Assembly (NCBI GenBank): GCA_002418895.1
Contig: DIFA01000023.1
Span: 1-27,919 of the forward strand
Direction of reading: 5' to 3'
Length of the DNA: 27,919 nt
Source of the DNA: Dehalococcoidia bacterium UBA5760
Lineage (GTDB): Bacteria > Chloroflexota > Dehalococcoidia > Dehalococcoidales > UBA5760
Of this stretch, positions 1 to 7,164 are shown one piece after another (position 1 is the stretch's first letter; the number at the start of each line of letters is the position of its first letter). The notes under the pieces were generated by a model. That model saw nothing but the letters and a program-made list of their open reading frames with translations. It made no database searches and was not told the origin of the DNA. Both the position numbers and the translations under genes were made by a program.

Positions 1-2
1 AC

Positions 3-1118
3 CGCCAGCCCGAGTTCACCCAGCTCGATCTTGAGATGAGCTTTGTTGAGGAAGAGGATATCCTCAGTCTGTTTGAGGAGCTCTTCGTCTCAATGGTGGA
101 GGCAGTCCGGCCCGGAATGCGGGTGATCCGACCGTTTCCCCGCATTAGGTATGTCGATGCCATGGAACGCTATGGTACGGACAAGCCTGACTTACGTTTT
201 GGTCTGGAGATAGCCGACCTTACTGATATTGCCGCAGAGACCGAATTTGCTATTTTTCGTTCGGTAGTTGCTGACGGGGGTAAGGTAAAAGGTATCACTG
301 CCCCGGGCTGTGCCGGCTACTCGCGCAGTCAGCTTGATGAACTGAGTAAGCTGGTGCGTAGTCTCGGCGCCGGCGGTGTGGTCACCATCGCACTGGTTGA
401 CCCCGGCGGCAGCCTGGAAGATTTAACTCTGGATAAGGTAAAGTCGGTAGCGGCTAAATTCCTTGCTCTGGATCAGATTAAGCAGATAGCATCCCGTCTG
501 GGCGCTACTCCGGGAGATCTCTTACTGATCATCGCCGGTGATGGTGACATGGTCAGTACTGCCCTGGGCGAGCTGCGCCAGGAGATGGGGCGGCGGCTGG
601 AACTGGCTGATCCCAATCTCCTTGCCTTTGCCTGTGTTATTGATTTTCCCCTGCTGCACCGGGACAAAAAGTTGGAGCGGTGGGAGTCCGAGCACCACCC
701 CTTTACAGCACCGAGGGATGAGGATATGTCGCTGCTGGGAAGCTCTCCGGAAAAGGTGAGGGGCAGGCACTATGATATTGTCTGTAACGGGTATGAGATC
801 GGCGGCGGCAGCCTGCGGATCTACCAGAGTGAGTTGCAGAGAAAGGTGTTCCGTCTGCTGGGTTATCATGATGATGATATCAACCAGCTTTTCGGGCATA
901 TGCTGGAGGCATTTGATTATGGCGCTCCGCCTCATGGCGGCATAGCACTCGGCATTGACCGCCTGGTGATGCTGCTGGCGGGAGAAAAGACTATTCGTGA
1001 GGTGATCGCTTTCCCCAAGACTCAGGAGGCTCTTGATTTAACCTTCAATGCTCCTTCGCCGGTTACTGAGGAGCAGCTTTCTCAATTACACCTGCGCCTG
1101 CGGGAGGAGGAAGAATGA
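3..1118 (+). CDS. aspS: Aspartyl-tRNA synthetase, 3' part (5' end outside window)
   Basis: Class II aminoacyl-tRNA synthetase that charges tRNA-Asp in the cytoplasm. The frame is open from base 3 and already inside motif 2 (RQPEFTQLDLEMSF). About 371 residues remain of the roughly 590 usual for the bacterial enzyme. The missing part is the N-terminal anticodon-binding OB fold and the start of the catalytic domain. What remains includes the bacterial GAD insertion domain, the HHPFTAP segment, GGGSLRIYQSELQRKVF and motif 3 (GIALGIDRLVMLL), followed by the usual REVIAFPKTQ tail. The first internal ATG, at 36, is not a start because conserved sequence lies upstream of it. Whether the enzyme is discriminating or also charges tRNA-Asn cannot be judged, because the deciding N-terminal residues are absent. 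The stop overlaps the tig start (ATGA), so aspS, tig and clpP are probably co-transcribed. Confidence 0.97.
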   Translation, partial: RQPEFTQLDLEMSFVEEEDILSLFEELFVSMVEAVRPGMRVIRPFPRIRYVDAMERYGTDKPDLRFGLEIADLTDIAAETEFAIFRSVVADGGKVKGITAPGCAGYSRSQLDELSKLVRSLGAGGVVTIALVDPGGSLEDLTLDKVKSVAAKFLALDQIKQIASRLGATPGDLLLIIAGDGDMVSTALGELRQEMGRRLELADPNLLAFACVIDFPLLHRDKKLERWESEHHPFTAPRDEDMSLLGSSPEKVRGRHYDIVCNGYEIGGGSLRIYQSELQRKVFRLLGYHDDDINQLFGHMLEAFDYGAPPHGGIALGIDRLVMLLAGEKTIREVIAFPKTQEALDLTFNAPSPVTEEQLSQLHLRLREEEE

Positions 1119-2452
1119 AAGTAACCAACGAGAAGACTGAGAACAGCCAGGTGTTTCTTGCCATTGAGATGGAACCGACTGAGGTAGAAGGGTCTCTGGA
1201 AGAGGCCTATCGCCGTCTGGTGAAGAGGACTGACGTCCCCGGCTTTCGCAGAGGAAAGGCGCCCAGAGTAATGCTGGAGCGCTACATCGGTAGGGAAAGT
1301 CTTCTTAAAGATGCCATGAATTACCTTATCCCCGAGGCCTGCGAGAAGGCTATCACGGAGCAGAAAATCGAGGCCTTTGCCCGCCCCTCCGTTGAGATTA
1401 CCCGGACAGACCCCCTGGCTTTTAAGGCGATCGTGCCGCTTCCGCCGGTGATTACGCTTGGTGATTATCACCAGATCAGCATGACCCCTGAACCGGTGGA
1501 GATGGGTGAGGACAATGTTAACGCTGTCATTGAGCGAATACGCCACGAGCAGGCTACCTGGGAGCCGGTAGAGCGGCCTGTGGAAGAGAACGACATGGTC
1601 GTTCTGGATATTGAGAGTACCGCTGACGGGAAGCCATTTATAAATCGAAAGGGGGTCCAGTACCAGGTCTTAAGAGATCAGCCCTTACCGTTGCCCGGAT
1701 TCGCCGGGCAGATATCAGGCATGGTCAGGGATGAGGAAAAGGAGTTCAGTCTCCAGATTCCCCAAGACTTTCCTAAAAGCGAACTGGCTGATAAAGAGGC
1801 CCGGTTTAAGGTAAGGGTCGGCGAGGTAAAACAGGAGAGGCTCCCCGAGCTAAATGATGAATTCGCCAGGGGGGTAGATCATATTTTTGATACCATTGAG
1901 AAGCTTAAGGAGCACATTTCGGAGGGCTTAAGGCAGGCGGCTGAGGCAAAAGCCCGGACGGATCTTGAGGAAAGGGTTATTGAAGCAGCGATCGACCAGT
2001 CCGATGTGGAGTTCCCCCCCTTTCTGGTGGAGATGGAGATTGACCAGCTTCTCGAACAGCAACTGAGGCGCTGGCAGGCGAGCGGCCACGACCTGGACAG
2101 CTACCTGGCTGCCATTAATAAAACCGAGCAAAAGCTGCGGGAAGACCTGCATACCCCAGCTACCAAGCGGGTCATCCGGTCGCTGGTGCTGGGTAAGATC
2201 AGTCAGGAGGAGAAGATTGAGATTGACGACTCTGAGGTAGCCGCTGAGATTGAGGATATGATCAAGGATGCTGCCCCGGAGAGGCAGGATGAACTGAGGG
2301 CATTTCTCAGTACACCACAGTCCCGCAGGTCGATTTCTGATGTACTGGTGGGGCGAAAAACGGTAAGGCGGTTGGTGGAGATAGCCGTGGAGGCGAAGGG
2401 GGATAGCAAAGTGAATACTGAAAAAGAGGCAAAGAAGGAGGCAAAGCGATGA
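1115..2452 (+). CDS. tig: Trigger factor, ribosome-associated chaperone
   Basis: Ribosome-bound chaperone and peptidyl-prolyl isomerase that meets nascent chains at the exit tunnel. The 445-aa length matches the family. The N-terminal domain carries the ribosome-docking signature GFRRGKAP (residues 43-50). An FKBP-like isomerase domain follows at roughly 155-240, and then the helical C-terminal chaperone domain. The last residues form a Lys/Glu-rich tail (KEAKKEAKR). The ATG shares ATGA with the aspS stop, and a GGAGGAGGAA purine run just upstream is a good ribosome binding site. The stop overlaps the clpP start in the same way. Tig next to clpP is a common bacterial arrangement. Often clpX follows, but here the next gene is convergent. 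Confidence 0.96.
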   Translation: MKVTNEKTENSQVFLAIEMEPTEVEGSLEEAYRRLVKRTDVPGFRRGKAPRVMLERYIGRESLLKDAMNYLIPEACEKAITEQKIEAFARPSVEITRTDPLAFKAIVPLPPVITLGDYHQISMTPEPVEMGEDNVNAVIERIRHEQATWEPVERPVEENDMVVLDIESTADGKPFINRKGVQYQVLRDQPLPLPGFAGQISGMVRDEEKEFSLQIPQDFPKSELADKEARFKVRVGEVKQERLPELNDEFARGVDHIFDTIEKLKEHISEGLRQAAEAKARTDLEERVIEAAIDQSDVEFPPFLVEMEIDQLLEQQLRRWQASGHDLDSYLAAINKTEQKLREDLHTPATKRVIRSLVLGKISQEEKIEIDDSEVAAEIEDMIKDAAPERQDELRAFLSTPQSRRSISDVLVGRKTVRRLVEIAVEAKGDSKVNTEKEAKKEAKR

Positions 2453-3072
2453 ACACCCGACCGGAGAATGTTATTCCGATGGTGATTGAGAGTGGGGCCA
2501 GGGGAGAGCGTGCTTTTGATATCTACTCCCTTTTGTTAAAAGAGCGTATTATTATGCTGGGTACGCCGATTAATGACCAGGTGGCTAATGTTATCGTTGC
2601 CCAGCTTCTCTATTTAGAGCGTGAAGACCCCGATAAGGACATCAGCCTCTACATTCACAGCCCCGGTGGCGTTATCAGTGCCGGTTTGGCTGTTTATGAT
2701 ACCATGCAGCTCATCCGCCCCGATGTCTCTACTATCTGTGTCGGGCTGGCGGCAAGTATGGGAACAGTCCTCCTCTGCGCCGGTACAAAGGGCAAGCGTT
2801 TCGCCCTGCCCAACGCCACGATACATATGCACCAGGCTTTTGGCGGTGCTCAGGGGCAGGCCGCCGACATCGAAATCGCCGCCCGCGAGATTATGCGGAT
2901 TCAGGACATAATTCGTGGCATTCTGGTCAAACATACCGGCCAGACAGTGGAGAAGATTACTCACGATACCGACCGTGACTTTTACCTCAACCCGGAGCAG
3001 GCGGTAGAGTACGGTATTGTCGACGAAGTCCTTCGTAAGCCGGTCGAGGAAAAGACCGGCGATAAAAAGTAG
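2449..3072 (+). CDS. clpP: ATP-dependent Clp protease proteolytic subunit
   Basis: Serine peptidase that forms the double-heptamer chamber and degrades proteins fed in by Clp ATPases. The 207-aa length is normal. The catalytic triad can be placed by alignment to E. coli ClpP: Ser103 in AASMG, His128 in HMHQA, and Asp177 in the DTDRDF segment. SPGG (residues 71-74) forms the oxyanion region. The usual MIHQP context is here HMHQA, a minor variant. There is little or no propeptide: the N-terminus MNTRPENVIPMV aligns almost directly with the mature E. coli start. It is the last gene of the aspS-tig-clpP unit. No clpX is present in the window, so the ATPase partner is encoded elsewhere. Confidence 0.97.
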   Translation: MNTRPENVIPMVIESGARGERAFDIYSLLLKERIIMLGTPINDQVANVIVAQLLYLEREDPDKDISLYIHSPGGVISAGLAVYDTMQLIRPDVSTICVGLAASMGTVLLCAGTKGKRFALPNATIHMHQAFGGAQGQAADIEIAAREIMRIQDIIRGILVKHTGQTVEKITHDTDRDFYLNPEQAVEYGIVDEVLRKPVEEKTGDKK

Positions 3073-3118
3073 CTGTCGCTCTTGCGATACGGCTTATTGT
3101 AATCCCTTCTGAAGGTAC

Positions 3119-3136
3119 CTGCCAGGTTTCCGGCAG
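3119..3136. terminator. Possible weak bidirectional terminator between convergent genes
   Basis: In the 65-bp gap between the clpP stop and the convergent PHP gene there is a short inverted repeat: CTGCC and GGCAG flank AGGTTTCC, which can add two GC pairs around a TTT loop. On the plus strand it is followed by TTTAGAGTTT, a poor U-tract. On the minus strand no T-run follows. The position between convergent operons is right, but the stem is short, so this is only a candidate. Confidence 0.3.
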
Positions 3137-3137
3137 T

Positions 3138-3788
3138 TTAGAGTTTACTCTTCAGCCTGGCCAGGACGCTGTTAATATGGACGAATGGATTGGTCCTGTG
3201 CCCGAAGACCGTACCTCTGGCCAGGGCGCTAGGGAAATCTTGACAACCGTTAAATTCCGGCATCTCGACATAGGCGTTGCCGATCGCCTGGACAGTGTGG
3301 GCGTCGCTGCCGGCGCTTCCTGGAATGCCGTACTTCCTGGCGAACCTCTCTGCTCTGGCTGAGGAACGGTAGAGAGGTGTCCTGGAGTTAAATACTTCAA
3401 TAACGTCTATCTCTCCCTGCTCCGCCAGCCTCCTGGTGATATCAACGTTCAGTGCGGACTGACGAAATCTATCGAAGGGGTGTGGTATGGCTACCAGCCC
3501 TTCTTGAGTCCTGATACGGGATATCGTCTCTGCAACCGACAGGCCGCCGGGTATACTTTCCTTGAGGAACATACCCATAATCTCGCCGTGCGGGGTCAGT
3601 ATCTCCTCGGCAACGATTACGGTGAAGGGAGCAATATCCTGCATCTTCAGGGCGCCTTCGATAGTATTGTGGTCGGATATGGCGATACAGTTGATGCCGA
3701 CCTCAAGGCAGCGGCCGATAATCCTGGCTAACGGCGTATTGCAGTCAGGCGAATACTCGGTGTGGATATGCAGGTCGGCCTTGAGCAA
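3138..3788 (-). CDS. PHP-domain metal-dependent phosphoesterase
   Basis: A 216-aa stand-alone PHP protein with the expected metal-ligand motifs: DLHIHTEYSPD (His7, His9, Asp15), SDHNTIEG (Asp39, His40), AEE (Glu61/62), HPFD (His103) and GSDAH (Asp162, His164). Family members are trinuclear metal phosphoesterases. The closest style is the small YciV/TrpH-like group (for example 3',5'-nucleoside bisphosphate phosphatase), but the substrate cannot be read from sequence. The start is TTG at 3788, two bases after the efp stop (TGA-AA-TTG), with GGAGAGG about 11 nt upstream, so translation is probably coupled to efp. It is the last gene of the dprA-to-PHP operon and no domain is missing. Confidence 0.88.
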   Translation of the reverse strand: MLKADLHIHTEYSPDCNTPLARIIGRCLEVGINCIAISDHNTIEGALKMQDIAPFTVIVAEEILTPHGEIMGMFLKESIPGGLSVAETISRIRTQEGLVAIPHPFDRFRQSALNVDITRRLAEQGEIDVIEVFNSRTPLYRSSARAERFARKYGIPGSAGSDAHTVQAIGNAYVEMPEFNGCQDFPSALARGTVFGHRTNPFVHINSVLARLKSKL

Positions 3789-3790
3789 TT

Positions 3791-4348
3791 TCAGTTCACC
3801 CTCTCCAGATAGCTGCCGCTGCGGGTATCAACCTTGACAATATCCCCCTCGTTGATAAAAAGGGGGACCTCTATGGTGATGCCGGTCTCGAGTGTAGCCG
3901 GTTTGGTGCCGGCGGTGGCGGTGTCTCCCTTGAATCCGGGCTCGCTCTTGGTAACCTCGAGCTCAACGGTAATCGGCATCTCGACCCCCATCAGTTCACC
4001 CTTGTAGCTTGATATTTGCAGGGACATTCCTTCCTTAAGGTAGTTGATGGCGTCACCCAGCTGGTTACTGTCCAGGGATGTTTGCTCGAAGTTCTCCTCA
4101 TCCATAAAGTAGTACAGGTCTCCGTCGCTGTAGAGGTACTGCATCGGGCGGTACTCAAGCCGGGCGCGCACAAATTTCTCCGTGTTTTGAAAGCTCCGCT
4201 CAATAGTGTGACCATCCCGGATATCGCGGAGCTTAACCTTAGCCAGGGCCGTCCGCTTCATCTTGATATGCTGGTATTCGATAACCTGGTACAGTTTGTC
4301 GTCTAACTCGATAGTAACCCCTTTTCTCAGCTCACTGGAATTTATCAT
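3791..4348 (-). CDS. efp: Translation elongation factor P
   Basis: EF-P binds between the P and E sites and relieves ribosomes stalled on polyproline. The 185-aa length is canonical for three OB/KOW-like domains. The C-terminal signature region (TGITIEVPLFINEGDIVKVD) and the MQYLYSDGD segment are clear. The tip loop that normally carries the modified residue is unusual. Where B. subtilis has KPGKG with Lys32, this protein has K29-M-K-R-T33, which puts Arg32 at the tip position, drops the Pro-Gly, and leaves the following strand one residue shorter. The ATG lies one base after the stop of the upstream aminopeptidase gene, with AGGAG seven bases before it. The pepQ-efp neighbourhood is widespread in bacteria. 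Confidence 0.95.
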   Translation of the reverse strand: MINSSELRKGVTIELDDKLYQVIEYQHIKMKRTALAKVKLRDIRDGHTIERSFQNTEKFVRARLEYRPMQYLYSDGDLYYFMDEENFEQTSLDSNQLGDAINYLKEGMSLQISSYKGELMGVEMPITVELEVTKSEPGFKGDTATAGTKPATLETGITIEVPLFINEGDIVKVDTRSGSYLERVN

Positions 4349-4349
4349 C

Positions 4350-5429
4350 CTAGACTCCTATCTTCTCAGCTTTTGAAATTACCCTGACTTTGTTGTCTTC
4401 CATCACTACCGTATCCTCGATCCTGACGCCTCCCCAGCCCGGGATGTAGATTCCGGGTTCAATAGTAAATACCATTCCGTTGGTTAGCGGCTCGGTGCTG
4501 CCATGACCGAGGCGTGGTGCCTCATGCGGCGACAGTCCTATGCCGTGACCCAGGGCATGACCGAAAGCTTCACCGTAGCCAGCCTCTTCTATGACTATCC
4601 TCGCTATATTGTCCGCCTCCTCTCCACTCATTCCTCCCTTGATCATTGCGATTGCGGTTAACTGTGCCCCCAGGACAGTATCGTATACCTTACGAAAGGT
4701 CTCGTCCCGGCCGCCGATGCAAAGAGTACGGCTGAGATCGCTGGAGTAGCCGCTGATCCTGGCTCCGAAGTCCATTATTATCGGCTCTCCGGGATGAATA
4801 GTACGTTGCGAGGGACTGATATGGGGCATCGCTGAATTATCACCTGAGCCGATAATAACATTGAAGGGGATGGGCTCACTACCCTTTTCCCGCATAAACC
4901 TTTCTATCGCCCAGGCCAGCTCCTGCTCACTGATGCCGTTGCCGATGATACTCGCGGCATAGGAAAATGCAGCATCGCTGATTGCCGCTGCCCGGGCTAT
5001 CAGCTCGATCTCCTCAGGTTCTTTGATCAACCGTAGCGACTCGACAAGCCCGTCGACAGGGATAAGCCTGAAGGGAAGCTTCTTTTTCCTTATTATATCA
5101 GATAATTCCCGGTAATGATAAAAGGTGACGTGCCTGCTCTCAAACCCAAGCCGGTTAATGCCCGGCTCATCCACCAGCTCAGGGAACCAGTTCTCCGCGG
5201 GGCCGCTTATCCGAAAGATTGGAAAGCCGGGCGATTGCCTTTGCGCCTGTTCCAGGTAGCGAAAGTCGGTGGCTAAGACCTGCTTCCGGGATGTGATCAA
5301 GAGATAGCCGTCGGAACCGTTAAAACCGGACAGGTAATATCTGTTCTCCGGCCGGGAGATCAAGATAGCATCAATCTCCTGGTCGGCGAAACTCTGTAGC
5401 AGCCGGTTAATTCTATCCTTCCTGCTCAT
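4350..5429 (-). CDS. pepQ: M24-family Xaa-Pro aminopeptidase/dipeptidase
   Basis: Dinuclear-metal peptidase of the pita-bread fold that cleaves N-terminal residues next to proline. It has 359 aa from the chosen ATG at 5429. The open frame runs further upstream, but that extension lies in the recombinase coding region, and AGGAGG sits 11 bases before this ATG. An N-terminal creatinase-like domain (ENRYYLSGFNGSDGYLLI) precedes the catalytic domain. The five metal ligands are present: Asp220 and Asp231 (DFGARISGYSSDL), His295 (GHALGHGIGL), Glu324 (FTIEPGIY) and Glu338 (VRIEDTV). The start overlaps the upstream xer stop by 17 bases. Together with efp next door it forms a proline-related pair. The choice between PepQ and PepP is not certain from sequence alone. 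Confidence 0.92.
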   Translation of the reverse strand: MSRKDRINRLLQSFADQEIDAILISRPENRYYLSGFNGSDGYLLITSRKQVLATDFRYLEQAQRQSPGFPIFRISGPAENWFPELVDEPGINRLGFESRHVTFYHYRELSDIIRKKKLPFRLIPVDGLVESLRLIKEPEEIELIARAAAISDAAFSYAASIIGNGISEQELAWAIERFMREKGSEPIPFNVIIGSGDNSAMPHISPSQRTIHPGEPIIMDFGARISGYSSDLSRTLCIGGRDETFRKVYDTVLGAQLTAIAMIKGGMSGEEADNIARIVIEEAGYGEAFGHALGHGIGLSPHEAPRLGHGSTEPLTNGMVFTIEPGIYIPGWGGVRIEDTVVMEDNKVRVISKAEKIGV

Positions 5430-6330
5430 TATTCTGCTTTCCTCCTGCCATGGGATGGGCGGAGAGGTATACCTTTCTTGCCTGACTCTTGGTGACGTGG
5501 GTATAGATCTGGGTAGTGGACAGGTCGGCATGTCCCAGAAGCTGCTGTACCACTCTCAAGTCAGCCCCACCGTCGAGGAGGTGAGTGGCGAAGGAATGGC
5601 GTAGCATGTGGGGATGGACCCGCCTGTTGATGCCGGCAGCAGCGGAGTATTTCTCCACTATCTTCTGTACCCTCCGTTCTACCAGTCGCCTGCCGCTGCG
5701 GTTAACGAACAGGGCCGGGGTACCTTTCCTGCCCAGCAGCCTGGTTCTGCCCTGGCTTATATAGGTAAGAATGGCTGCTGCGGCTGGCTTACCCATCAGC
5801 ACCACCCGCTCTCGAGAGCCTTTGCCCCGGACTCTGATTTCATTGGCGTCAAGGTTAACCTTATCAATATCCAGGTTTACCAGCTCGCTTACCCTCAAAC
5901 CGGAAGCGTAGAGCAGTTCCAGCAGGGCCCGGTCGCGTTGCCCCTGCGGTGTGGATGAGTCAGGAGCGTTGAGAAGCTCAAGCACCTCTTTCTGGCTCAG
6001 GAAGCCGGGCAGCCGCTTGTCCAGCTTGGGAGAAGAGGTATCGGCGACCGGGCTGGTAGCAACTATCTCTTCTCGCATCAGGTAGCGATAGAAGGAGCGT
6101 ATCGCCGAGAGCTTACGGGCGATACTGACCTTGACAAACCCCTGATCAAGGAGGTGGGAGAGGTAGTCGCGGATGACCTGTTTGTCCACCTCGTGAAGCG
6201 AGTCGATCTTTCGTGACTTCAGGAAGCTGAAGTAGTCCAGCAGGTCGGTGGTATAGTTACGTATGGTATATGTAGAAGCATTCCGCTCTGCCTCAAGGTA
6301 GTTTACGTATCGGTTAAATATCTGTTGCAT
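5413..6330 (-). CDS. xerC: XerC/XerD-type tyrosine recombinase
   Basis: Site-specific recombinase that probably resolves chromosome dimers at dif. It has 305 aa, typical of Xer proteins. The N-terminal SAM-like DNA-binding domain covers roughly residues 1-95 and the catalytic domain about 108-290. All catalytic residues are visible: Arg146 (ASGLRVSEL), Lys170 (RGKGSRER), His241 and Arg244 (HMLRHSFATHLL), His267 (LLGHADLSTTQ) and the nucleophile Tyr276 (IYTHV). The ATG at 6330 follows the upstream gene by 16 bases without a strong Shine-Dalgarno. Position downstream of topA/dprA matches the codV/xerC placement in many Gram-positive-type genomes, which argues for a housekeeping Xer and not a phage integrase. 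Whether a second Xer exists cannot be seen here. Confidence 0.9.
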   Translation of the reverse strand: MQQIFNRYVNYLEAERNASTYTIRNYTTDLLDYFSFLKSRKIDSLHEVDKQVIRDYLSHLLDQGFVKVSIARKLSAIRSFYRYLMREEIVATSPVADTSSPKLDKRLPGFLSQKEVLELLNAPDSSTPQGQRDRALLELLYASGLRVSELVNLDIDKVNLDANEIRVRGKGSRERVVLMGKPAAAAILTYISQGRTRLLGRKGTPALFVNRSGRRLVERRVQKIVEKYSAAAGINRRVHPHMLRHSFATHLLDGGADLRVVQQLLGHADLSTTQIYTHVTKSQARKVYLSAHPMAGGKQNNEQEG

Positions 6331-6346
6331 TGAACCGGCCGCGTTT

Positions 6347-7162
6347 CTATTTGTCTACTGGTTCGCCTTCCCCGGAGTTTCCGCTCTTTTCTTCTTCTGC
6401 TGAGCATCCGTCGACGGTACCGCTGGCAGCGATGTGTGCCAGAACATCGGCAAAGGCGATACCCTTGGACCGTGCCCCTTTCAGACCGTGCCTGACCTTA
6501 CTGGCAAGCACATCGCCCAGGTGCAGGGTAGCACTGGTTAGCTCCTCCGGTGATATCCAGCCCTTACCGTACATAAAGCCGGTAACGTACACCTTGGCGA
6601 TGTTTTCCTGTAGCAACGCTGCGGTGTACTTGGTATTCCTGTGGCTGGTTTGAAATTCTACATACTCGATAGGCCATTCCTTCTTCAATTCATCAAGGAA
6701 TTTGTCACGCAGCTCAATCCAGCGCGGCAGGCCTCCCAGCCGCCACTGTTTGTTGTTTTCCTCGTAGTGTTCCCGGTTCGCCTCAGCGACCCGGTTGATC
6801 AAATCGCTGTCGATGGGTTCCTCAGACTGGTATATGCGGACCTTCTCCGGAGACCAGCTCTCCAGCGCCTGGGAGGCCCGCTCCAGAATACGGCACAGCT
6901 CCAGCGTCTCCTCGACCTTGAATTCCCAACCGCCCGGCTGATATCTCTTGACATTCTTGGTGCCGTCTGCTTCTTTGACAAAGACAAGCTTTGTCATCAG
7001 CCTGCCCCCCGCGGTGTACTGCAGTTCACCACTGAAGAGGGTCTTCTTTTGCACGTGGAGGCCGCGGGCGGCAGTCAGGGAACGGTCTCCCAGCGAGAGC
7101 CGGTCTTTAATGGTGGCGATTTCCTCAATACTGCCCAGCAGGTGTTCCGAAGGGTAGTCCAT
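6347..7162 (-). CDS. Conserved-looking protein of unknown function between topA and xer
   Basis: I do not recognise this 271-aa protein. It starts two bases after the topA stop behind a strong GGAGGAG site, so it is surely expressed with topA. It has no signal peptide or membrane segment and looks soluble. The N-terminal third is mixed and may be strand-rich (SGELQYTAGGRLMTKLVFV). The middle is charged and helical with many Trp, Glu and Lys residues (KFLDELKKEWPIEYVEFQ). The C-terminal third resembles a small helical bundle (ISPEELTSATLHLGDVLASK), and the last 20 residues are acidic and disordered-looking. Only two cysteines are present and they form no metal motif. Its placement suggests a DNA-topology or recombination role, but that is guilt by association only. 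Confidence 0.75.
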   Translation of the reverse strand: MDYPSEHLLGSIEEIATIKDRLSLGDRSLTAARGLHVQKKTLFSGELQYTAGGRLMTKLVFVKEADGTKNVKRYQPGGWEFKVEETLELCRILERASQALESWSPEKVRIYQSEEPIDSDLINRVAEANREHYEENNKQWRLGGLPRWIELRDKFLDELKKEWPIEYVEFQTSHRNTKYTAALLQENIAKVYVTGFMYGKGWISPEELTSATLHLGDVLASKVRHGLKGARSKGIAFADVLAHIAASGTVDGCSAEEEKSGNSGEGEPVDK

Positions 7163-7164
7163 AG

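Noticed and set aside
36..38. Internal ATG as the start of aspartyl-tRNA synthetase
   Set aside because: The frame is open upstream and encodes the conserved motif 2 (RQPEFTQ), so the gene is truncated by the window edge.
522..935. Long open frame on the minus strand inside aspS
   Set aside because: It lies wholly antisense to a well-conserved gene and its product resembles no family.
5413..6330. Xer-type recombinase as an integrase of a mobile element
   Set aside because: It sits in a housekeeping operon with topA, dprA and efp; I saw no attachment-site repeats, excisionase or phage genes, and the flanking tRNA genes are intact.
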